Assembly: GCA_963575745.1 (NCBI GenBank)
Contig: CAUYUJ010001713.1
Span: 1 to 64,000 of the forward strand
Direction: 5' to 3'
Length of the DNA stretch: 64,000 bases
Source: Prorocentrum cordatum
Lineage: Eukaryota > Sar > Dinophyceae > Prorocentrales > Prorocentraceae
Shown: positions 56,030-64,000 of the stretch, piece by piece
Layout: every line of letters starts with the position of its first letter
How positions within the stretch are numbered: position 1 is the first letter of the stretch
Translations under genes and position numbers: made by a program
The notes under the pieces: generated by a model
Told to the model about the DNA's origin: nothing
What the model saw: the letters and a program-made list of their open reading frames with translations, nothing else
The model's database searches: none

Positions 56030-58914
56030 GGGCGCCGGCGGTAAACCGTCAACCTTTCTTACCGCCGGGGGACTCGTAGAGCTTCCTGACAGTATATAGT
56101 GTGGGCAAAAATCCAGAGAACGACTAGTTTTCAGCCCAAGCGATTTCAGACCTCTCAAGATGACTCTAACAAAAAAACCAAACAGTTTCGCAATCCAGTT
56201 CGAGTATCAGACCGAGTTCAGACCTCTCAATGCGACAGGCGGACGCGTCTGATGTCTGCGAATCGACTCATGTGATGACCAGCCCTGCAGCCCCCCTACA
56301 GCCCGAGTTAAGTGCAGAAAACCGACAGCATCTCTAAGAATGACTCGAATAATACAATAGTTTCGCGGACCTCTTTCGACCAACGAACGCGCCTGATGTA
56401 TGCAAATCGATTTCTATGACCCGCAGCACTGTAGCCCTCCCCAGCACGAGTTGAGTGCAGGAAATTGAGAGCACTTTTCACGATGATTCGGACAGTACGA
56501 ATAGTTTCGCGAACCTAGCTCGGGCAGCAGGCCGAGTTCAGAGCTACAACAGACAAACGCGCCCGATAATTCCCAATCGATTTCTGTGACTATAGACTCT
56601 GTAGCTGCCCTACAGCTCGAGTCAAGTACAGAAAACCGAGAGCGTTTGTCAAGATGACTCGAAAAATACGAATAGATTTGCGGACCTAGCTCGGCTAGCC
56701 GACCGAGTTCAGACCTCTGGAGTGAAGAGGCGAACGCGCCTGATCATTCTGAATGCGATGGATGTGCTTACCAGCTCTGTAGCTGCCCTGCAGCTCGAAT
56801 CAAGTACAAAATACCCACCACGCGTATCAAGTTGACTCAAAAAATACGAATAGGTTTGCGGACCTAGCTCGGCTAGCAGACCGAGTTCAGACCTATGGAT
56901 TCAACAGGCGAACGCGCCTGATGATTCTGAGTGCGATAGGTGTGCTTACCTGCACTGTAGCTGCACTACAGCTCGAGTTAAGTATAAAATACCGACAGCG
57001 CGTATCAAGTTGACTCGAATAATACGAATAGGTTTGCGGACCTAGCTCGGCTAGCAGACCGAGTTCAGACCTATGGATTCAACAGGCGAACGCGCCTGAT
57101 GATTCTGAGCGCGATAGGTGTGCTTACCAGCACTGTAGCTGCCCTACAGCTCGAGTTAAGTAGAAAATACCGACAACGCGTATCAAGATGACTCGAAACG
57201 GCTCTTCCCGCCGGGACGCTTTTTGACCTTCAAAATTACCCGATCGAGCTGAGATCAAGATGGCGAGCGGAATAAGATCGAATATCACGGGAAAAAATAC
57301 TAGAGCTCTAACGAATGGTCAAATTTTGAGAACAAAATTTTCAACCGACCAAAAGTCACCAAAAGGTCCGTCGAGATTTTTCTTGCCAACTAGCTCTCCA
57401 GGGCTCCGGAATTACTGGGCGCCGGCGGTAAACCGTCAACCTTTGTTACCGCCGGGGGACTCGTAGAGCTTCCTGACAGTATATAGTGTGGAAAAAAATC
57501 CAGAACGACTAGTTTTCAGCCCAAGCGATTTCAGACCTCTCAAGATGACTCTAACAAAAAAACAGTTTCGCAATCCAGTTCGAGTATCAGACCGAGTTCA
57601 GACCTCTCAATGCGACAGGCGGACGCGTCTGATGTCTGCGAATCGACGCATGTGGTTACCAGCCCTGCAGCCCCTCTACAGACCGAGTTAAGTGCAGAAA
57701 ACCAACAGCATCTCTCAGGATGACTCGAATAATACAATAGTTTCGCGGACCTGTTTCGAGCAGCAGACCAAGTTCTGAGCTCTCGAATCGACCAACGAAC
57801 GCGCTGATGTGTGCAAATCGATTTCTATGACCCGCAGCACTGTAGCCCTCCCCCAGCACGAGTTGAGTGCAGAAAATTGAGAGCACTTTTCACGATGATT
57901 CGGACAATACGAATAGTTTCGCGAATCTAGCTCAGGCAACAGGCCGAGTTCAGAGCTCTCGATACAACAGACAAACGCGCCCGATAATTTTCAATCGATT
58001 TCTGTGACTATAGGCTCTGTAGCTGCCCTACAGCTCGAGTAAAGTAGAGAAAACCGAGAGCGTCTGTCAAGATGCCTCGGATAATACGAATAGGTTTGCG
58101 GACCTGGCTCGGCTAGCAGACCAATTTCAGACCTCTCGATTCAAGAGGCGAACGCGCCTGATAATTCTGAATGCGATGAATGTGCTTACCAGCTCTCTAG
58201 CCCTGCAGCTCGAATTTAGAAGGAAATACCCACCACGCGTATCAAGTTCACTCCAATAATACGAATAGGTTTGCGGACCTAGCTCGGCTAACAGACTGAG
58301 TTCAGACCTATGGATTCAACAGGCGAACGCGCCTGATGATTCTGAGTGCGATAGGTGTGCTTACCAGCACAGAAGCTGCCCTACAGCTCGAGTTAAGTAG
58401 AAAATACCGACCACGCGTATCAAGTTGACTCGAATAATACGAATAGGTTTGCGGACCTAGCTCGGCTAACAGACCGAGTTCAGACCTCTGACTGGAACAG
58501 GCGAACGCGCCTGATGATTCTGAGTGCGATAGCTGTGCTTACCAGCTCTGTAGTTCTCCTACAGCTCGATTTGAATACAAAATAACGACAACGCGTATCA
58601 AGATGACTCGAAACGGCCGATCCCGCCAGAGTGCTTTTTGAAAGTAAAAGGTACCCGATCGAGCTGAGATCAAGATGGCGAGCGGGAATAAGATCGAACA
58701 TCACGGGAAAAATACTAGAGCTCTAACGAATGGACAAATTTCGAGAACAAAATTTTCAACCGACCAAAAGTTGTGAAAATTCTTTTTTTTTCGAGCCAAC
58801 TAGCTCTCCAGCGCGCCGGAATTACTCTTAAGCTTCCAGCAACTAGCTTGGGGAAGCTCTACGAGTCACTCTTAAGCTTCCAGCAATAACTTGCTAAGGG
58901 AAGCTCTACGAGTT
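56030..58914 (+). mobile_element. hairpin module, second level
   Basis: The host monomer GTGCTTACCAGCACT (to 56029) is cut; after this module ends (GAGTT, 58914) the host resumes as ACAGTAGCTGCCCTACAGCTCGAG. Uninterrupted monomers such as 57121 read CCAGCACTGTAGCTGCCC, so the halves join in register, with one base different in the repeated ACT. Confidence 0.8.
57417..58867 (+). mobile_element. hairpin module, third level, 1.45 kb
   Basis: Inserted at GGAATTACT (57408-57416) of the second-level module. It ends GGGGAAGCTCTACGAGTC (58867), then ACTCTTAAGCTTCCAGC resumes the host tail. The first ~840 bp are almost identical to 55063-55925 apart from small indels, including two predicted peptides with no difference. 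Confidence 0.8.
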
Positions 58915-60430
58915 ACAGTAGCTGCCCTACAGCTCGAGTTAAGTAGAAAATACCGACCACGCGTATCAAGTTGACTCGAATAATACGAATAGGTTTGCGG
59001 ACCTAGCTCGGCTAACAGACCGAGTTCAGACCTCTGACTGGAACAGGCGAACGCGCCTGATGATTCTGAGTGCGATAGCTGTGCTTACCAGCTCTGTAGT
59101 TCTCCTACAGCTCGATTTGAGTACAAAATACCGACAACGCGTATCAAGATGACTCGAAACGGCCGATCCCGCCAGTGTGCTTTTTGGCAGTAAAAGGTAC
59201 CCGATCGAGCTGAGATCAAGATGGCGAGCGGGAATAAGATCGAATATCACGGGAAAAAATACTAGAGCTCTAACGAATGGTCAAATTTCGAGAACAAAAT
59301 TTTCAACCGACCAAAAGTTGCGAAAAGTTCAGTTCTTTTTTTTTCGAGCCAACTAGCTCTCCAGCGCGCCGGAATTACTCTTAAGCTTCCAGCAATAACT
59401 TGCTCAGGGAAGCTCTACGAGTTACTCGGCGCCGGCGGTAAACCGTCAACCTTGGTTACCGCCGGGGAACTCGTAGAGCTTCCAAGCTCGACTTAAGTTG
59501 AGATAACCGACAGCACCTACCAACATTCTGACTCATAGTGCATATTGTTTGACCTCTGAATGCGACAAGCGGGCGCGTCTGATGTCTGCGAATCGACTCC
59601 TGTCATTACCAGCCCCGCAGCCCCCCTACAGCCCGAGGTTAGTGCAGAAAACCGACAGCATCTCTCGGAATGACTCGAACAATACAACAGTTTCGCGAAC
59701 CTAGTTCGGGCAGCAGACCGAGTTCCCAGCTCTGGATTCGACCGGCGGACGCGCATGATCTCTTTAAATCGATTCATATGACAACCAGAACTGTAGCCAC
59801 CTCTCAGCGCAAGTTCAGTAAAGAAAACCGAGAGCACTTCTCAAGATGACTCGACCAATACGAATAATTTCGCGATTCTAGATCGGGCAGAAGACCGAGT
59901 TCAGAGCTCTGGATTCGACAGAAGAACGCAACTGACGATTATGAATCAGTTTCTGTGAATATCAACTCTGTAGCTCTCTTACAGCTTGAGTTAAGTACAG
60001 ACAACCGAGAGTTTCTGTCAAGATGACTCGACTAATACGAATAGATTTGCGGACCTAGCTCGGCTCAAAGACCGAGTTCAGACCTCTGCATTCAACAGGC
60101 GAACGCGCCCAATCACTCTGCATCGATTAGCTGTGCTTACCAGCTCTGTAGATGTCCTAAAGCTCGAGTTATGTTCAGAAAACCGTCAGCGCGTATCAAG
60201 ATGACTTGAAACGGCCGATCCTGCCAGAGTGCTTTTTGGCCTTCAAAGTTACCCGATCGAGCTGAGATCAAGATGGCGAGCGGGAATAAGATCGAATATC
60301 ACGGGAAAAAATACTACAGCTCTAACGAATGGTCAAATTTCGAGAACAAAATTTTCAACCGACCAAAAGTCAGCAAAAGTTCCGTCGAGATTTTTCGAGC
60401 CAACTAGCTCTCCAGCGCGCCGGAATTACT

Positions 60431-62764
60431 GGGCGCCGGCGGTAAACCGTCAACCTTGGTTACCGCCGGGGACTCGTAGAGCTTCCTGACACTATATAAT
60501 GTGGGGAAAACACCAGAGAACGACTAGTTCAGCCCAAGCGATTTCGGACCTCTCAAGATTACTCTAACAAAAACAACTAGTTTCGCAACACAGTTCGAAT
60601 ATCAAACCGAGTTAAGACCTCTGAATGCGACAGGCGGACGTGTCTGATGTCTTCGAATCGACTCATGTGATTACCAGCCCTGGAGCCCCCCTACAGCCCG
60701 AGTTAAATGCAGAAAACCGACAGCATCTCTCAGGATGACTTCAATAATACAATAGTTTCGCGGACCTACTTCGAGCAGCAGGCCGAGTTCCGAGTTTTGG
60801 GTTCGACGGGCGGACGCGCCTGATGTGTCTGAATCGATTTCTGTGACCAGCAGCACTGTAGCCATCTCCCAGCACGAGTTGAGTGCAGAAAATTAAGAGC
60901 AATTCTCAAGATTATTCGAAGAATAAGAATCGTTTCGCGAACCTAGCTCGGGCAGAAGACCGAGTTCAGATCTCTCGATTCAACAGACGAACGCGCCTGA
61001 TAACTGCCAATCGATTTCTGTGACTATGAGCTCTGTAGCTGCCCTACAGCTCGAGTTAAGTACCGAAAACCGAGAGCGCCTATCAAGATGACTCGAATAA
61101 TACAAATAGGTTTGCGGACCTAGCTCGGCTAGCAGACCGAGTTCAGACCTCTGGATTCAACAGGCGAATGCGCCTGATGATTCTGAACGCGATAGATGCT
61201 GGCCAGCTCTGTAGCTGCCCTACAGCTCGAGTTAAGTACCGAAAACCGAGAGCGTCTGTCAAGATGACTCGAATAAGACAAATAGGTTTGCGGACCTAGC
61301 TCGGCTAGCAGACCGAGTTCAGACCTCTGGATTCAACAGGCGAATGCGCCTGATGATTCTGAACGCGATAGGCGTGCTGGCCAGCTCTGTAGCTGCCCTA
61401 CAGCTCGAGTTAAGTACAAAATACCGACAACGCGTGTCAAGATGACTTGAAACGGCCGATCCCGCCAGTGTGCTTTTTGGCAGTAAAAGGTACCCGATCG
61501 AGCTGAGATCAAGATGGCGAGCGGGAATAAGATCGAATATCACGGGAAAAAATACTAGAGCTCTAACGAATGTTCAAATTTCGAGAACAAAATTTTCAAC
61601 CGAGCAAAAGTTGTGAAAAGTTCCGTTCTTTTTTTTCGAGCCAACTAGCTCTCCAGCGCGCCGGAATTACTGGGCGCCGGCGGTAAACCGTCAACCTTGG
61701 TTACCGCCGGGGGACTCGTAGAGCTTCCTAACTCGACTTAAGTTGAGAAAACAGACAGCACTTACCAACAATCTGACTTATAGTGAATAGTTTTTGACCT
61801 CTAAATGCGACAGACGGACGCGTCTGATGTCTGCGAATCGACTCCTGTCATTACCAGCCCTGCAGCCCCCCTACAGCCCGAGTTAAGTGCAGAAACCCGA
61901 CAGCACCTCTCAGGATGACTCGAACAATAGGAATAGTTTCGCGGACCTAGTTCGGGCAGCAGACAGAGTTCAGAGCTCTGTATTCGACATGCGGACGCGC
62001 CTCATGTCTTCAAATCGATCCCAGTGATTACCAGCCATGCAGCCCCCCCTACAGCCCGAGTTAAGTCCAGATAACCGACATTATCTCGCAAGCGACTCGA
62101 ACGATACAAAAGTTTCGCGATTCTAGATCGGGCAGCAGGCCGAGTTCAGAGCTCTGGAGTCGACAGACAAACGCAACTGATGATTCTGGATTGGTGCCTC
62201 TGAATATCAGCTCTGTAGCTGTCCTACAGCTCGAGTGAAGTGCAGAAAACCGAGCGTTTCTGTCAAAATGACTCGAATAATACGAACAGGTTTGTGGCCC
62301 TAGCTCGGCTAGCAGACCGAGTTCAGACCTCTGGATTCAACAGGCGAACGCGCCTGATCATTCTGCATGCATTAGCTGTGCTTACCAGCTCTGTAGCTGC
62401 CCTAGAGCTCGAGTTATGTTCAGAAAACCGTCAGCGCATATCAAGATGACTCAAAACGGCCGATCCCGCCACAGTGCTTTTCGATAGTAATATTCACCCG
62501 ATCGAGCTGAGATCAAGATGGCGAGCGGGAATAAGATCGAATATCACGGGAAAAAATACTAGAGCTCTAACGAATTGTCAAATTTTGAGAACAAAATTTT
62601 CAACCGAGCAAAAGTTGTGAAAAGGTCAGTCGAGATTTTTCGAGCCAACTAGCTGTGGGGCGCGCCGGAATTACTCTTAGCTTCCAGCAATAACTTGCTA
62701 AGGGAAGCTCTACGAGTCACTCTAAGCTTCCAGCTATAACTAGCTCAGGGAAGCTCTACGAGTT
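60431..62764 (+). mobile_element. hairpin module, second level
   Basis: Inserted at GGAATTACT (60422-60430). It closes GAAGCTCTACGAGTT at 62764, followed by ACTCTTAAGC. Its own tail hairpin is the AGCTA / TAGCT variant (62731-62745). Confidence 0.75.
61672..62718 (+). mobile_element. hairpin module, third level, 1.05 kb
   Basis: Inserted at GGAATTACT (61663-61671). It closes GGGAAGCTCTACGAGTC at 62718, followed by ACTCTAAGC. With the two outer modules it gives three starts (59432, 60436, 61677) matched by three successive ends (62718, 62764, 62808). Confidence 0.8.
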
Positions 62765-62811
62765 ACTCTTAAGCTTCCAGCAACTTGCTTCGGGAAGCTC
62801 TACGAGTCAGT
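62678..62811 (+). repeat. three serial tail hairpins
   Basis: Three copies of a 42-48 bp tail, each folding as AGCTTCC...GGAAGCT with an inner stem. The inner stem is AGCAA/TTGCT in the first and AGCTA/TAGCT in the second. Similar tails occur at 25741, 25850, 47938, 52004, 58830, 58871 and 59380. Confidence 0.75.
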
Positions 62812-64000
62812 GGGCGCCGGCGGTAAACCGTCAACCTTTGTTACCGCCGGGGGACTCGTAGAGCTTCCTGACAACATAGAATCTCAAAAAAAAAAATTGC
62901 AGAGGACGAATAGTTTTTCAGCCCAACTCGAGTATCAGACCGAGTTCAGACGTCTGAATGCAACAGGCGGACGCGTCTGATGTCTTCGAATCGATTGCTG
63001 TGATTACCCGCCCTACAGCCTCCCTATAGCCCGAGTTAAGTGCAGAAAGCCGACAGCAGCTCTCAGGATGACTGGAAGAATACGAACAGTTTCGCGATTC
63101 TGGATCGGGCAGCAGACCGAGTTCAGAGCTCTGGATTCGAACGCGACTGATGATTCTGAATCGGTTTCAATAAGTATCAACCCTGTAGCTGTCCTATAGC
63201 TCGAGTTAAGTACAGGAAACCGAGAGCGCCTGTCAAGATGATTCGAATAATACGAATAGGTTTGCGGACCTGGCTCGGCTAGCAGACCGAGTTCAGACCT
63301 CTGACTGGAACAGCCGGATGCGCCTGATCATTCTGAGACCATAAGGTGTGCTTACCAGCTCTGCAGCTGTCCTATATCTCGAGTTAAGCTCAGAATAACA
63401 GCAGTGCGAATTAAGATAACTCGAATAATACATATAGGTTTGCGAACCTAGCTCGGCTCACAGACCGAGTTCAGAGCTCTGGGTTCAACAGGCAAACGCG
63501 CCTAATCATTCTACATCGATTAGCTGTGCTTACGAGCTCTGTAGCTGTCCTAAAGCTCGAGTTATCTTCAGAAAATCGTCAGTGCGTATCAAGATGACTC
63601 GAAACGGCCGATCCCGCCACAGTGCTTTTCGATAGTAATATTCACCCGATCGAGCTGAGATCAAGATGGCGAGAGGGAATGAGATCGAATATCACGGGAC
63701 GAAATACTAGAGCACAAACGAATTGTTGAATTTCGAGAACAAAATTTTCAACTGTCCAAAAGTTGTGAAAAGTTCAGTCGAGATTTTTCGAGCCAACTAG
63801 CTGTGGGACGCGCCGGAATTACTCTTAGCTTCCAGCAATAAGTGGGAGCCGGCGGTAAACCGTCAAGCAGGTTACCACCGGGACCCTCGTAGAGCTCCGA
63901 AAGGCGAAGTCGGTTTCGAGAGCAGAAAACGCTGCTTAATACCAGCTTGAAAAATTCAGGAATATTTTTTCGGTCGTGAAAACTGTTGGTTCCCCGTAGT
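62812..64000 (+). repeat. module start, satellite group, next module
   Basis: A hairpin (62817-62850) with CTCGTAGAGCTTCC is followed by about five monomers and the GATCCCGCCACAG end segment (63605-63840). A new hairpin starts at 63849 with short-module sequence like the right flank of LINE D (GACCCTCGTAGAGCTCCGAA). The window ends inside it, so its tail would lie outside. Confidence 0.8.

Larger units (their letters stand above)
55063..59423 (+). mobile_element. hairpin module, outer level, 4.4 kb with two nested copies
   Basis: It begins after ACT (55060-55062) and ends CTCTACGAGTT at 59423, followed by ACT. Its own monomer is cut at 56029 and resumes at 58915. Its final segment is the usual GATCCCGCC...GGAATTACTCTTAAGCTTCC tail. 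Total length is inflated by the two inner modules. Confidence 0.75.
59427..62808 (+). mobile_element. hairpin module, outer level, with two nested copies
   Basis: It opens directly after ACT (59424-59426) with hairpin CGGCGCCGGCGG and closes CTCTACGAGTC at 62808, followed by AGT and the next hairpin. Satellite monomers fill 59470-60428. Its tail, CTTAAGCTTCCAGCAACTTGC, resumes at 62768 after the inner modules. Confidence 0.75.

Noticed and set aside
61150-61270. Hammerhead-ribozyme-like CTGATGA ... GAAA ... GTC order in satellite monomers
   Set aside because: The boxes occur in order, but the segments that should form stems II and III around them are not complementary, and the bases before CTGATGA already pair in the AGGCG/CGCCT stem.
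61319-61543. Recurrent 74-codon frame (MIFDLIPARHLDLSSIGYLL...) at 5416, 25383, 28648, 31014, 48983, 58480, 59026, 61319
   Set aside because: It covers the conserved satellite end segment; about half of the copies of that segment have stops, and it includes the GATCCCGCC/GAGCGGG stretch conserved as DNA. No sign of selection on protein.

Overview
This is a eukaryotic, gene-poor, repeat-saturated window. I see no host gene, tRNA, rRNA or CRISPR. It holds (i) non-LTR retrotransposons (LINEs) with an ORF1 plus an APE endonuclease / reverse transcriptase / RNase H ORF2, (ii) ~178-bp satellite monomers, and (iii) hairpin-capped modules that look mobile and are nested inside one another. The RT variants (WADN instead of FADD), the repeat style and the lack of genes recall dinoflagellate genomes. 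That assignment is an inference (about 50-60% confidence): there is no host gene to anchor it and no convincing spliced-leader sequence.

Layout. 1-780: low-complexity DNA and short hairpin modules. 789-1591: non-coding element X, copy 1. 1592-4060: LINE A, 5'-truncated, minus strand. 4061-5751: satellite with a 72-A tract. 5761-11629: LINE B, essentially full length, minus. 11630-13072: a second copy of the 4.3-5.7 kb satellite. 13073-14284: X copy 2. 14626-15625: a palindrome of two LINE 3' ends. 15626-17950: satellite and inverted modules. 17951-19358: LINE F, decayed, plus strand. 19393-21305: LINE C, 5'-truncated. 21306-31975: satellite and nested modules with two tiny LINE stubs (G at 27468, H at 31391). 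31976-37848: LINE D, nearly full length. 37849-39880: modules and satellite. 39881-45779: LINE E, nearly full length. 45780-64000: satellite and nested modules, including a 2.9-kb block in opposite orientation (48812-51756).

How the parts interact. Each module starts with a GC-rich hairpin (stem CCGGCGGTRA / TYACCGCCGG) followed by CTCGTAGAGCT and ends with the inverse, AGCTCTACGAG, usually flanked by a 3-bp ACT duplication. Modules insert into other modules, so 5' hairpins and 3' tails pair like nested brackets; several pairs close exactly, with the interrupted host sequence resuming after the tail. The hairpin loop is also the landing site of LINEs B, C, D, E, G, H and the palindrome (A and F fit less fully), in one orientation, with 8-11 bp target duplications where both ends survive (B, E, G and element X). 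The LINEs show three recurrent oddities. ORF1 ends in a UGA-CGN stop in frame with ORF2, suggesting readthrough. RT motif C reads ADN. The RNase H domain appears circularly permuted: its D70/D134-like half precedes the D10/E48-like half.
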